From positions 62,001 through 126,000 of the forward strand of contig JAODTK010003331.1 of the NCBI GenBank assembly GCA_026419785.1: a stretch of DNA of 64,000 bases, given 5' to 3'. Positions 35,440 to 47,785 of this stretch are shown here, piece by piece. A program made the translations under genes and the position numbers. The DNA is from Sclerodactyla briareus. Taxonomy: Eukaryota; Echinodermata; Holothuroidea; Dendrochirotida; Sclerodactylidae. Numbering within the stretch: position 1 is the first letter of the stretch; the number at the start of each line of letters is the position of its first letter. A model generated the notes under the pieces. The model was given only the letters and a program-made list of their open reading frames with translations, made no database searches and was not told the DNA's origin.

Positions 35440-38400
35440 ATTTTTGTGATTCCTTGGCGAAGCCATAAGGAATCTAGCAAGTAACGCGTGTGCGTGTGTG
35501 GTTGTGTGTGTGTGTGTGTATGGGGTGGATGTGTGTGTGTGTGTGTGTGTTGTAACACTTCGTTTCTCACGAGATATCTAACAAACGCAAAGCAAAGAGT
35601 ATTATGTCATATCGGTAGGTAGGGTCACCCATGAAAGGGATTGACCCTATTATTTTTTTTTTTTTGGTTACCAATCGATGGTCGTTCAAGGTCATGAGAG
35701 GTCAAATTTTGAAAAAGTGTTTCCGCACGATCTTAATGATCGCAAGCAGGTATGAAATTAATATTTGGTAGGTAGGTGTAATGTAAATCATTGGCGGGGG
35801 AGACCTATTGTGTTTGGTGTGAGGTCAAGGTCATTGTAGGGTTCATAATATGGCAAGCTTAGATATATGGGCAACGAAACATTTTAGAGTGAGGTATATG
35901 GAAAGTTTTGGTCGTCTGGTTGAAATCCATCTGGTGCCGTACTTTGACCTTCATTTGACTTTGGCCTTCTGACCTTCATTGACCTCTGACTAGTGATTTT
36001 GCCGGCTTTTTTGTATTGGCGGGAGGCATCTTGTTAAGACAAACAAAAAAGTCAATGACACTACATACTACGATACTTCTGATCACAAGCTATCTCAATG
36101 ATGTGGAAGTCAAGACAGCAAAACATGGAATGTGGATAAATTGGCATTTGACATCTGCTACTCAGAATGATATCTAATGAATGCAAGATATATCAAAGGT
36201 CAAAGAAGTGTGGGATTGGACACACGATGAAAGAATAACCCTATTGTTTGTGGTATAGTCAAGGTCATTCCAGGTAACCATAGGACAATCTTATATCTAT
36301 GCAACGATTCATTGTACAATGTGAGAACAAGCATATAGCCAACCAAGACAAAATATTATCACCAGTGTGAAGACAGTACAAAATTCTTGAAATTGTATTG
36401 TTATCATTATTACTGATATGTTTGAGTATTGGACTAGCCACCAACAATTTCCTAGACACAGAAAGTACAATTCTGAATTGTCATTTTATTATTAGTGACA
36501 GTGTGGGACCAGCATATATGTACCTCTGACAGTAGTGGTTGTTGCTACGGGTGGGGGTTGGCATTTTGGTCTTGCACGACATCCGCACCACCCCCCCCCC
36601 CCCCGGTTTCTAGGCAGCTTATGTGAAATTTAAAAAAATGTAGCCCTGTTTGAAGCCTGCATCACTGCATTCTTTTTCTTTTTTTTTTCTGACAAATTCC
36701 TAATTGCAAAGCCAGGAGAAAACGCCTCCTTCTTGCGTATACCTCCTTCCATTTAGTGTTACATTTTCGAACCACAAAAGTGTTGTGGTGCCCTATTCAT
36801 AAAATCGGGGTTGCTTCATTACCCCTCCCCTCTCCCCTTCCCCAATATACAAGTATTCCCCCAGTGAAGACAGTACAAATCTGCAATTGTCATTGTATTT
36901 ATTATTCCGGATATGTCTGAAATATTGGACTAGCACAGTGACCAGCCTATGAGTTGTAGTGATGTATGTAACTTCTGGATTCAGTAGTGGGTCACGTGTT
37001 GCTATGGGTGGCGTGGAATTGCAAGGCAGATTACGCCTCTCTCTGCTTTCTTACATGCACCACCCCCCCCTCCCCCAGGTTTCATAGGGCAGTCTATGAA
37101 AATTGAAAAATGTAGCCCAATTTGAAGCCTGCATCACTAATTCATTGCAAATTCCTTATTTGCCAGGAACAGAATACGTTTCTTCCTTGCGATACTTTCT
37201 ATACAACTGGATATCGCTGGGAGGGGTAGACAAACTGGCAATTTCTTCCAAAGGCGTATATGATATTTACTTGAGGGGAGAATGGCCAAGTTGTTGCGTA
37301 CATTATTGGAAAAAGGTGAGATGATCTTGTCAAAGTCCCATGTAATAGTTATGACAGCAGAATGCACACCAGGAAATGTCCTGCTGAATTCATTAGAGCA
37401 CCTTCTGGTAGCCCAGCCATGATCCTCTTCAAACACTGTCTGCATTGTGTGGTATATAATAATCCTTAAGTTGACTGGTCAAGATTTCCCATACTCAAAA
37501 AGCAGTTAATCTTCAAACATAATAAATTTAGGAACTGCCTGGCAGACATTCAGTGTGGAAATGGTACCAGGCACTGGCAATGCTCGAGGATTGAGAGGGG
37601 TATCAAGTTTATTCGCTGTGGGCACTCGGTCTACTGATCATCTGATTGTTTCACTTCCCTATTGGGAATGCGGAAAAAAAGCACGCTTCCAGGTTGTGAA
37701 TTACTTGACAGGTGGGACTGACCATTGGGTATTATTAACGGTGATTCATAGACAAGCCCTAATGAGGGGATTAAACTGTGGTGTGTGTAGACACAGTGAG
37801 TTGGGAGGGAAGGAAGAAGAAAGCAAGGGGCAAGTAAGCTTCTGAAAGTAGGAAGGGCACAACATTTGTGGCATTTTTGCTATTGAGCAAAAGTGAGGGC
37901 ATTACCCGTACCCCAGGCAGAAATGGGCCAGGTGGGTAAGTCTTAGAAAAGTATCTCTGTCTTTCCAGTGACTCTCTATCTGGTGTTGACTGTCACCTGA
38001 TGTGGACTATTTGGAATTTTAAGTGATTGCCAGGATAATTAACATGTTAAAACAATTGGCCGAAGTCATACGATCAACATTAACTGAGCCCACAAAATTC
38101 AGAAACGTCTCAAACAGGGCTATCTATACTAGAAAAATTACAAAGATCTTGTCTGTATTATTATTGTATATTATTGCAGCCAGTATATTGTTATGGAGGT
38201 GCTCTTGCTGCATGGGGGGGGCATATCGCAGAGCCCTTCCTCAACCCCCACCAATGTAGGAGAGAAAATGTGATTTAAAAGCCTTGTGAAAAGTTTGACA
38301 CAAAAAATAGCAATAAGACATTTGATGGACGGGTAAAATGGCTATTGATACAAGTATCTGAGGAACGTATGCACTTGTCAATGCATGACTCACCCCTTGT

Positions 38401-39204
38401 ATCCCAGAAAAGGTGAGTCAGTGCACTTCAACAAAATGATGACCCCTCAGTCACTTGTGCCTGAAAAATAATGAAAATTGATTACACCCACAGTCACTTC
38501 TAAGAGACCAACTACCGGCTGTACAAATTTAAAACGAGTGACTGGCAGACTACCCCTCAGTAACATTATTGATTAACGGCATATGGTACAATGACAACAT
38601 GTGAGACACCATTCTATTCGACACTGACTGTTACTCTACAATGACTGGCCTTGTCCAGGGTAGTGGGAGGGATGCAATTGATAAGATATAGCCTGTTATG
38701 CACTTCTCTGTCCACACACATCTACCCCTTTAAAAGATATTTTTCACATTTGTTATGATGTTTTGTCGTCCATGTCAAGAACTGCAACTTCATTCAATCT
38801 ATCTGCTTGACCACCCATTTACTTATGACTATTAATTGTGCTAAAGTGATCCCATCATTTAGCCTTGCCTCAGTCCTGGCTGAACGTAGTTTTACGGTCG
38901 CGGGACTTCCCATCCTGATGAAAAACATTGGACCTTCGCCGTTATGACTCGTGACTTACCTTCACTCTTCAGAATATATTACTTACCAGGTTTATTTTTC
39001 AGTATTTCATTGTCATTGCCACTCATGACTTTTTGACCTTGGGCAAAAGCAACAAGTATCTCATCCCTGCGCTTAGTAAATATGCAGTGATCGTTTGGGT
39101 GTCAGTGGTGTTTAGCTGGCAACACACATCCTGCAGAGTTTGATAGAAAGCTGAGACGGGGAACATGTCATAAAACGGCAAGGTCATCATACGCATAGTG
39201 TTTT
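35440..39204. mobile_element. 3.8-kb insertion in the right inverted repeat
   Basis: The sequence has no counterpart in the left arm, where the flanking positions (about 30440-30470) are contiguous. It holds a (GT)n tract (35492-35550), AGGTCA-containing segments at 35640-36290, a duplicated segment and otherwise no recognised gene. Plus-strand frames at 37555-37845 and 38023-38259 and a minus-strand frame at 37137-37445 carry no domain signal. I could not identify its termini or a target-site duplication, so its class is unknown. Confidence 0.65.
36365..37200 (+). repeat. Two tandem copies of a unit of about 490 bp inside the insertion
   Basis: GTGAAGACAGTACAAA, GATATGT-TGA-TATTGGACTAGC, GTTGCTA-GGGTGG, a C run, and GTAGCCC-GTTTGAAGCCTGCATCACT occur at 36365-36740 and again at 36860-37200 in the same order. 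Confidence 0.85.
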
Positions 39205-40004
39205 GTTTTATTTATTCATTGTTTATTTTTTGTATTAATCATTTCTGATTCCTTGAGAAATTACTTGTGTTTTCGCAATATTATGGATATTGGCGACCCT
39301 ATAATTTATCCACTTTAATAACGTTTGCAGAGTGCAAAGTTCAGCATGAAAAGATCGTATCTATACGTATATTCTTCTTTCGAATGCACCCTCTCAACAG
39401 AAGCCACGGCAACCGCTAATTTCATGGTTCTAATCGAACGGTTACCGGGTAGTAATTAAATTAACCGTACATAAACTAGAATAGCCCCATTCACACACAT
39501 AGAGACCCCGCCGCGTTTAAAACCCCAATCACTATGCTCAAAACCTTTCACCTCAGTTGATTCACCAAAGGTCCTTGTACCTGCTGTTGCCCTGTCACCT
39601 TACACTTGTACCCGCTGTGCCTGACCATCCTACACTACCTAAGAGTATGTACCGTTTGACTCACTCGAGTTGACGATGCTATGCCCTTACACCGAGCCGG
39701 CTATATTTATTGGAACTCATTTTCATGTTTCGGGAGGGCCGTACACTCACAATTAGGTAGAGGGCACATTACTCACGTCGAGGAGGGCACATCTCATGTA
39801 GGCCCACACTTCTCGGGAAGGTAACCCGAAGCTATAACCGTATCGGTGGAGTGTTTACAGAAGATCATAACAATTGACTAAAGCTCCATCACTGAGGGCA
39901 CTCCCGTATTGTGTTGGGCACGGGAGTGTACAATGAACAATGTGGTTTAGGGCGCGACCCCCCCCCCCTCCCCCCCCCATCCACATGCAATGCATAGAAC
40001 TACT
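39205..40004 (-). repeat. Right terminal inverted repeat, outer part
   Basis: This is the reverse complement of 29634-30440. It includes the terminal C-rich block at 39959-39980 and the conserved ends. The 310-bp array resumes immediately after 40004. Confidence 0.85.
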
Positions 40005-40420
40005 CTAGTCAGAGGAGTCAAAGTTTGGAACTCTTGTGAAGAGTATAAGTCCAGAATGAGTTGGTCCAATCAAGCTGAAATCTGGTGTGTACTTCTTATT
40101 GCGAGTACAATAACCCCATTAATGTTGTTGTTTGATTTTGGGGGGGATTGTAAAATTGGGACAATTTGATTTCTCATACACTGTACCATCTAGACTAACT
40201 CTCTTGGTCTGTGGTTCATCTTGAAGAGGTAAATGGTCCCCTATGGTTTGGGGTCAGTCGCGGGTCATCTGGCCTCAGAGAGGTCAAAGTCTGATGCTAG
40301 CTATTCGTTGCCTGGAAGTATCTATAAGTAATTCCACAATGTTATCAGTCTGTAATCCCCAATTTTCTTGGAGTAAGGTCAAAAGTAATCTATTTTACCA
40401 AACTTTAATGAAGTTCATAA
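40005..40420 (+). repeat. Continuation of the array of about 310-bp repeats
   Basis: It begins with GTCAAAGTTTGGAACTCTTGTGAAGAGTA-type sequence. It carries the AGTCCAG, TTGGTCCAATCAAG and GGGGTCAG landmarks of the array that ends at 29633, in the same orientation. Confidence 0.8.
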
Positions 40421-41409
40421 TTCATAAAGGCATCAAGAATCATTAAGTCTCTTGCTTTCTGTTTTACTAATCTTCTCCTGTATTTGTTAACAATTTACAT
40501 TCATTCTACTTGGACCTTGTGGTTATGCAATCAGTCCCCGGCCCTTCCCCATTCAGGGACCTGTCTTACCCGGAATGATGCCGAATTTCCATAAAACTTT
40601 TGAGAGCACCGTTGATTCTCCATATCGTAAATTCCATGCTTTTAAATGGTGCTAGAGGATTTACTATTGTCGGTCGGCGGGTTTTATAATCGTGTAATGC
40701 GGAGTACTAATAGGGTAAATCAATGTTAAGTACCAGAAATGTCATGTATGAAATTCAGAATAATTTGTTGATAATGATCCTCCGGGGTATTGCAATAGAT
40801 TGTCCTTCCTGCCAGGGCGGGTTGCGTCTGTCTCTTGCCCCCTGAGGCAGATAGCGCTACTTGCCACTTGAACATGCAGTCTGGTAGTATAATGGTGCAG
40901 GCATTTAGGTATGTATCCAAAGATATGCATGCGGCGTTGGATATGTAAGGAAATATATAATTGTTAATGAAACATTGATAAAAGGATTAATATAAAATAT
41001 ACATTCGAAGAGAAACTGACCAATTTGTCAAAATGTGGTTATCATTCAGAAGGAAAATCCAGTATGCAGACACGGGGGGCACAGTGATGTTGCAGGGGGG
41101 TCTCCGGGAAACTTGTAAACCGCCCGTCCCGTGGAGGATGGAGAGGTGTAAGGGAAGGGGTTTCCTCTTGAAATTCCCCTTAATAATTGGAGAGTTTTCA
41201 GATGCAATCTAGTTCTATATCGTTTGCATTATAAAAGTCAGGGTCAGGAATACCCATTTTTCGGAAAAAAAGCATGTTGTCTCGGATGCATCTGGCGGAA
41301 ACATTTGGTTGGACAAGGAACATACACTTGGCGACGCTGCTAGTCATCCAAGACGAATATTGGAGCCCCAACAATATCCGATCAAGGGTTCTCGAAGGTG
41401 AAGGAAGCT
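40421..41409. other. No gene recognised
   Basis: A minus-strand frame at 40726-40920 (64 codons) has a balanced composition but no domain that I know and no good splice sites. G runs lie near 41080-41100. Confidence 0.35.
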
Positions 41410-41669
41410 CAGTAGCGTACGCAGAGATTGTCAGGGGGGGGGGGGGTGTGAGGCCGGAACACATGGTAAGTGCGCCCTTAAAATAGCGCTCCAACGGTCC
41501 CATGGCAAATGAGCCATTTAGGGGTCCTAGACACATGCTGTTGCAATATTTGCGAAAATAAAAAGAAACTGCGAAAACTAAGTTTTGGTGTTGAAAAATC
41601 GATAATCACTTGGTTCATGGAGGGTTCTGCCCCCCCCCTCTTCACCACCAACCCGTGTGTACGCCACTG
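41410..41669. mobile_element. hAT-like MITE, 260 bp
   Basis: The left end is CAGTAGCGTACGCA followed by a G run. The right end, reverse-complemented, is CAGTGGCGTACACA and also leads to a G run. CAGTGGCGTA-type ends are common in non-autonomous hAT elements. The 8-bp flanks are AGGAAGCT and TTGAAGCT (six of eight identical), compatible with an old 8-bp target-site duplication. There is no coding capacity. A related copy lies at 61158-61446. Confidence 0.6.
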
Positions 41670-41849
41670 TTGAAGCTCCATCCCACTTGAAGCGTACCAC
41701 GAGGCGTAATGTTTCCAAATGAGAGTCTGTGTCAATCGTAACTTTAACACGAAGCTTAAACGCCATCGTACCAGGACATTTTGGCCGTCACTATTTGCTG
41801 CAGTTGCGCAACATTTTCTGCCCCACTCAGAATGAGCCATCATCTATAG

Positions 41850-42152
41850 CACGGTAAACTTGTATCCAGTGCGTTTTTGCAATTACTTGAGCAAACTTAA
41901 AAGCAATTTTACTAAATGTTCTTGTTGTAATATTTTTATGTTATGAATTTGTCTTGTATTCAACTAGACTCAATTTTTTAGGTTTGTTTTTTCTATATTT
42001 AGAACTTGTATGTGTTCTGTATACGTCTTATTGTCTGTGTTTATCATGTGTGTATTGTAATTCATTCGTCAGAGGCCCCAGTAGATTAGCTTATAGCTAC
42101 TTAGTTTACCCTTGAGGGTTTAAATAAATGAAAAAAAAACAAAAAAAAATTA
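41850..42152 (+). mobile_element. Probable LINE 3' UTR and tail
   Basis: T-rich sequence leads to GAGGCCCCAGTAGATTAGC, then CCCTTGAGGGTTTAAATAAATG and an A-rich tail at 42130-42150. This arrangement resembles the 3' ends of Jockey- and L2-type LINEs. No reverse transcriptase motif is visible upstream, so this would be a strongly 5'-truncated copy. Confidence 0.4.
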
Positions 42153-42639
42153 CTGCAACGATAGCGCTGAATTAGCGGTACGAAGTGTGCGAGATGACGG
42201 TTAGCAATTGCTTTAGGCAAATATTTAGTCGAACAGATAGTGAATACTTGCAGGTAATTCTGGGTTCGCAGGAAAATGTGTGCGTGGGAAAGAAATCATG
42301 CCTTATACAGCAGTTCGACTCATGCAGGGCCATTGCAACCAGGGTCCGGTAAATGCCTCACTATTTGCCCCCACCTTAGTCTTGCACTCGGGTAAAAATC
42401 CGGACACATGCAAGTAGCTCAATATTTTGAAATGCTGTCCGGTGAATTCAGACAAGCTACGCCTCCCAAGGGCGGCGATTGGTTTTGGCGATGAGTTTTT
42501 TAGATTACGGGACCCTATTTTATCTCTTGGGATCACAGGCCGCATGGGGGAAACAGGTGGTAAAATGAGTAGAACACAGAAGTAAACACAAACACGCGCG
42601 CCCAAGAGCGCGCGAAAATCTGCACTTTTCGGACCTTCC

Positions 42640-43022
42640 ATCGAAAAGTCAGGCAATCTTTGGATGTCAATCTTCACCTGAATTTTGAATCATTTCTCTG
42701 CACTAATTTGGCGTTCCCTGGACGAATCGTCGATTGCTATTCTGAGGGGTTTCCACCCGCACCGTATGCCTGAACCCTTAGTAAGTATACCGCGCCCGCA
42801 CCCAACTTTCGACAGGTGGTCGCACCCATAAAATGATTGCTGAATACTGCAAATAGACCATACATGCTACACAATTCACAGGTCCCCCCCAGGTGGAGAC
42901 TACCGCGTCGCAGCAATCCCTCCCCTTCTAGAACAACGAGTTCAATTTGGGCTGCCATCGACTTTTTTCAGGCAATATTTGGACTTCGCCTTTTCTTAAC
43001 TTGGATTTTGAATCATGTCTTT
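42640..43022 (+). repeat. Two diverged direct repeats offset by about 315 bp
   Basis: TCAGGCAATCTTTGGA...ATTTTGAATCATTTCT at 42648-42700 is matched by TCAGGCAATATTTGGA...ATTTTGAATCATGTCT at 42969-43020. The sequence between is not obviously repetitive. A perfect CGCGCGC hairpin lies just upstream at 42595-42614. Confidence 0.6.
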
Positions 43023-43117
43023 CCAGCTTTCCAGTGATCTGGGGTATCAAACACAAAATGTTATCGTGGGCTCCGCTCATATGGGGAAAACCCAGTTGGG
43101 ATTTGGAACTTTGATAC

Positions 43118-43118
<1 letters not shown>

Positions 43119-43163
<45 letters not shown>
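43119..43163 (+). repeat. Poly(C) run of 45
   Basis: Forty-five consecutive C residues, the longest homopolymer in the window. The proline- or glycine-rich open frames crossing it are artefacts. Confidence 0.95.
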
Positions 43164-43164
<1 letters not shown>

Positions 43165-44662
43165 CCTCCGTCACGCACTCAACCGAAATTCCCATGTCAT
43201 TCACTTTCGCCAAAATGACATGTTTAGCAGGAGGGAAATTGAAGCCCCGCAACTATTTCTTTTGACGCGGACTAGACAGGACCGGACGTGCACGAGGTCA
43301 GCTGATAATGTAACCAACAGACATACCAAGTTCATCAATGGGTCTTACTCAAGTCGTCAATGCCCAGAAAGCTGACATGAAGGCTATGAAAGACAAGTTT
43401 ATCAAAACGTGTATCGACTGTAACGGCTTTCATGGGTCAAATCATGACCTACACCATTCAGGAATTCAGAGTATAGACTATCTACTCCCGGGCACTCAGC
43501 TCTTAGTCATAAGACGTACTCAAGTCATGTCTACCAATGACTCAGTGGAAGACAATCAAGATCTGAGTATGCATCCCACTGACTTAATACCATCGACAAT
43601 CAATTTGGTCCAGTGGAGCATATCCTGTGCCAAGTGGGGAGAGGGGGGTGATGGACCTTTGAACTAGAAATTACTGTGTGCAAAATGTTGAAGTCAATGG
43701 AAACATCGCCAAAAAAGGGGGGGGGGGGTGTATATCCTCCCCATTTTTCTCGCGGATGTCGTTATTTTTCAAACAATGAGTGATGCACACAGGACTTCAG
43801 TTACCGCATTTAATCAATCTACCAAATCTGCCGTTACTCGTTAGACGCTAGCAAGGCCCCAAGGCATGGCGTTCGGATATAATGCACAACCTAATCCTCA
43901 TTGGTATATCATTGACCGTAGTTAATACCACTACGCCACGAAACACTTTTTTTCTGGGGGCCTACAAATCCAGTCCACAAATTCTAAGAATGGAATTTTA
44001 CTCTGATTGCCTACCTCGCGCGGCATACAGGGACCGCGGGGAGAGAATTTGAGTGTGGAGGGGGGGGGGGGGGCTAATCATTGTGGCGGCCCCCATCTAT
44101 GCGAAGCGCCACCATCGGTTGGCGCGGAGCGGCGCCGAAGCCGAAAATTTTCGTATGACAGACAACCAGTCGCAGGAGAAGTACCTTTGGTGCGTTTGCA
44201 GGCAGTACACGACATCCAAAAAAATTGGATCATGTCCAATTTTTCTTATTTAGCGACAAACGAATTACTTCTTACCCAAGGTAAATCAAGTAAACCTGAA
44301 TCTAATAGATAATACGGAAAATGTCATTAGTCAGGCCCTACAAAAAGAATGCCACATACGTATAGTAGGCCCGACATAGACCAATGGGGAATCTGCGGGA
44401 AATATGTAATGAGAAAAAAAAAATCAGTGAAACATACACAATGAAGTGGGGGAGATGTGTGCCCGCCAGTAAAGGACGAAGGTTGTTGGCTAAAAACCAT
44501 AATCATGGTATCAACTCTAGCTACCAAATCCCGCAAGAGGAAAGTTGCTAAACGGGAATCTCAATTGCCAGTAGACTGGAGCATTAGGCGTCTCGTCCCG
44601 TCGAATTAACATTTGACCTTACCAGTTACCGCTATTGTCGAACCAACAGACGAGTAGTAGTA
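43164..44662. other. No gene recognised
   Basis: A plus-strand frame of 109 codons at 43338-43667 has normal composition but no domain or splice evidence that I can support. G runs lie near 43718 and 44060. Confidence 0.35.
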
Positions 44663-44700
44663 CGGCCGTATGGCAAGCCGTTTCACTTTTATTCGGCATT

Positions 44701-45460
44701 TAGAGAATCTACAAGTTTGAGGAATCTTCAAATAAATGTAGATATCTCCAAATAATGCAGATATCAGCAAATCAATTGAAGATATCTTTAATTAATTAGA
44801 GACTTCTTCAAAATATTTACTGATATCCCCAATTAATTGAAAGATATCAACTAAACAAATGTGGGGGAACAAAGATATTTTTAAATAATTAGAGGTATCA
44901 ACACTTCATTTGAGGATATCTCTCAATATTTGAAGATATCAATAATAGATTTACAGATATCTTCAAATGAGTGTAGATATCCCAAGTTATTTGAGGATAT
45001 CTGCAAATGTTTGCGGACAGATATACAACAAAGAAATAGTTGGTATCAGCAACAGGTTTAATGATTATCCCAAATCATTTTGAAGAGATCCACAATCTCT
45101 TTGTTGATATCTACAAATGAATTGTGGATATGCTCATTGAATTGATATCTGCAACTTACTTATTGATATCTACAATTCTACTATTTTAGATATTCCAATT
45201 CATTTGTAGTTTTACTAATCGCAATATAGATTCAAACTATTGAATAGTTGATATCTTCAAATAAATGATTCGAAGATATCTTCAATTCATTGGCAATATC
45301 TACAATTTCATTTGCAGATATCTTAAAATACTGAATAAAAGGCCAAAACGGTTGCGTTCTGATGATCTATGGTCTATCTTGAAATTCTGAATTTGCATTT
45401 GAAAATATCATCAAATGAATGGAGAATATTCAAATAATGGTAGATATCTCCAAATGCTGG
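44701..45460. repeat. Left GATATC palindromic satellite array
   Basis: About 30 degenerate units around AGATATCTNCAAATNATTTG. The central GATATC is itself palindromic, and the CAAAT/ATTTG pair makes the whole unit self-complementary. Units vary by indels. Confidence 0.88.
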
Positions 45461-46024
45461 ATAAAAGAAAAACGGCGCGTTGTGCTTGTCGTACACGTCG
45501 TGAAACCACGCGCAGTGCACTGTGTATTTCTCAGTTCACGTGAACGGTAGGACGGCATCGCTAGTGTGCTACACAACACGTACTAGACCTCGGCAATACT
45601 GTTAGATCGTCATATCGCCAGTATCGCGATTGCAGATATTGGCGGCTTTGTATATGAGTTCGGCCGCAAACATGGCGGGGTAATACAAATGTGCAGGTGT
45701 TCTCACTTCGATTTCGGGTTTTACGTCACGTTGAAGCATGTAGAGGCAAAAACCCCAACCTTGACGAAGTTAAGCTGAGTCGCAACAACGCCCCAAACAA
45801 ATACAAAGGATCTCGAATTCCATTAGAGAGGCACAAATCAACGATCTCTCACTTGTTGCTTCCGGCTTAAATGCCGTCCAACAGGCAGCCTGGACGACAG
45901 GAAGATGAAGTAGTTAGTAAACAACGGAAGCCACAGCGATAGTTTGAATTCGTTTCCCACGTTGTTTACATTTCGATTAAAATTAGATCTTCTAGTACTA
46001 CTACAAGCCTAGAAGGCCAGCGTG

Positions 46025-46105
46025 ATGAAACTAGGCAAAAACAAGCTGCGGTTTGACGTGTTTGAGTTGGTTCATCGGGGCTTGGGTCTACGCTGGAGAG
46101 AGTGA
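46025..46105 (+). CDS. Short ORF between the GATATC arrays
   Basis: ATG opens 26 codons, ending ELVHRGLGLRWRE before TGA. The surrounding 45480-46300 is unique and relatively CpG-rich. Such a short ORF may be chance. No splice site or homolog is recognised. Confidence 0.15.
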   Translation: MKLGKNKLRFDVFELVHRGLGLRWRE

Positions 46106-46909
46106 CAGACTTCTTCATTTTCCGTATGTAGGGCGCGGACTCGCGAGGTCCGAAATGGAAGTTTGTGTTACGGTTTTAGTAGAGTAGAGTGATGGACAAG
46201 AAGAACTCCCGATATTTATTGATTTGAGTCCGTCGGAATAGCGAAAAGGACGGGAATGCAGACTGTCATGTGGGGCATAGAGAAATGAAGAAAGTACAAT
46301 ACAATGTTATATTTCCACGATATTGTATTCATGGTTGATACGAATGAGAAGAATAAAGGTAATCTTCAAACATTACTGTTACAAAAAAAAAAAATGTTAT
46401 GAATGTTCTCAAGTTTTCCATAATGTGGACCGCTCGGAATGATGTGGGTCCTAACCAATGATTTACCTCACAATGGGCGGCCCGGGATGGGTACGGGTAC
46501 GGGACGGTACGGCAGTACGGTTCAGTAGCGCGGTCACGACGTACGTATAGCTACGTATGTGGTGTTAACACGTTAGCTCCATGGCTGAGCCCGGGCCATG
46601 GTTGTTTGCATATTATATTAACGCGGGGCCCAGGCAGTACGTATTGTAATTATTTTTCCCATGAGGTTGTGGGCCTGAACGAATCCGAATTGTGATATTC
46701 CTAGGTCCATCGGTGCGATAATCTAAAATACTCTTTTAGGACCAATTTCGCTTTTAATTTGCAGCCAGAATAATAACGGTACATAACTTCTGATAAATAA
46801 CAATGGAAGATTAATTTCTTCCCAAAAATTTAACCATTCTTATTTAAAGGAAGTCCCTAACCATGAGGCTTCCCCACAATACCAGGCATGCTTTGGTCGG
46901 CAAGCCATG

Positions 46910-47755
46910 ATTTGAAGATATCTTCAAATCATTTGTAGATATCTCCAATTGCTTCTAGTGAAACGGCTGCCAGTATTTGTAGATATCCACAATTATTTGC
47001 AGATATCTACATTGATTGCTTGCATATCTCCCAATTTTTGAACAGGCTCAATTGATTTGCTGATATCTTCAAATATTTGGAGATATCCACATCATTTGGA
47101 GATATCTTCAAACTATTTGAGATATCGCAAATCATTTGAAAGATATCTTAATTATTTGAAGAATTTCCAAATGCTGAAATACAAACTAAAAAACGGCTGC
47201 GAAATGTATATATATATCAATTTCCAATTGCATTGTAGAATCCTCAACACATTTGAGGATATCTCCAATTAATAGTTAGAGTAGATATTCAAAACTGTAA
47301 TTTATTGATATCAATTAATTCAACATATCACGGTATTAATTGTAGATATCTATGGTCGAATTGCTGATATCAACAAATGAATTGTAGATATCTGTAATAG
47401 AATTTGTAGATATCCACGATTAAATTTTAGATATCACCCAGTAAAGCACTTATTGATATCTACAATTCAAATGTCGATATCAGCAAATGGCTTGCGGATA
47501 TCCTCAATTCCTCTGTGGATATCTCCAAATATTGAAGATATCAATACTTGGATCTACAGATTCGTTCAAATTAGTTAGGTTTTTTTTATTATTATTAATA
47601 TCTTCAATTATTCGAAGATATCAACAAAGAAATTAAGGATATTCTCAAATATTTGAAGATATCTTCAATAATTGGGGATTATCTTCAAATGATTTGCAGA
47701 TATCTTCAAATATTGAAGATATCTGCAAATAATTGTGGATATCTCCAAATACCGA
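46910..47755. repeat. Right GATATC palindromic satellite array
   Basis: Same repeat type as 44701-45460, with about 35 units. Because the unit is self-complementary, orientation cannot be assigned. Short open frames within it are repeat translations. Confidence 0.88.
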
Positions 47756-47785
47756 ATAAAGTAAAACGTCTTGCCATAACGGCCG

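Larger units (their letters stand above)
29634..40004. mobile_element. 10.4-kb foldback-type DNA element with 2.2-kb terminal inverted repeats
   Basis: The outer ends read AGTAGTGATATGCATGC on the left and, reverse-complemented, AGTAGTTCTATGCATTGC on the right. Both continue to GTGGATGG and a long G run. Similarity then runs collinearly for about 2.2 kb on each side (29634-31862 against 34090-35437 plus 39205-40004). The right arm is split by a 3.8-kb insertion. The element interrupts a 310-bp repeat array, so it inserted there. A possible imperfect duplication (TCTGAGG / TCAGAGG) flanks it. No transposase is recognised. The architecture recalls foldback and sea-urchin TU elements, but no sequence match is claimed. 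The inverted arms are directly seen; superfamily and mobility are open. Confidence 0.85.
44663..47785. mobile_element. Foldback-type element with arms made of palindromic GATATC repeats
   Basis: The left end CGGCCGTATGGCAAGCCGTT, followed by ATTCGGCATTT, is matched on the right, in inverted orientation, by CGGCCGTTATGGCAAGACGT and ATTCGGTATTT. Each arm is then an array of repeats of about 20-25 bp containing GATATC and CAAAT/ATTTG, so units are nearly palindromic. Copies of the junction (CTGAATAAAAG or similar next to AAACGGC) recur near 45335, 45460, 46955 and 47180, which suggests nested or repeated insertion. About 1.4 kb of unique sequence separates the arms. No transposase is recognised. 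Confidence 0.65.

Noticed and set aside
43015-43252. Proline-rich and glycine-rich open frames
   Set aside because: They are translations of the 45-nt poly(C) run.
44701-47755. CRISPR-like regular repeats
   Set aside because: Units are contiguous or irregular with no unique spacers, self-complementary and degenerate, and the genome is eukaryotic.
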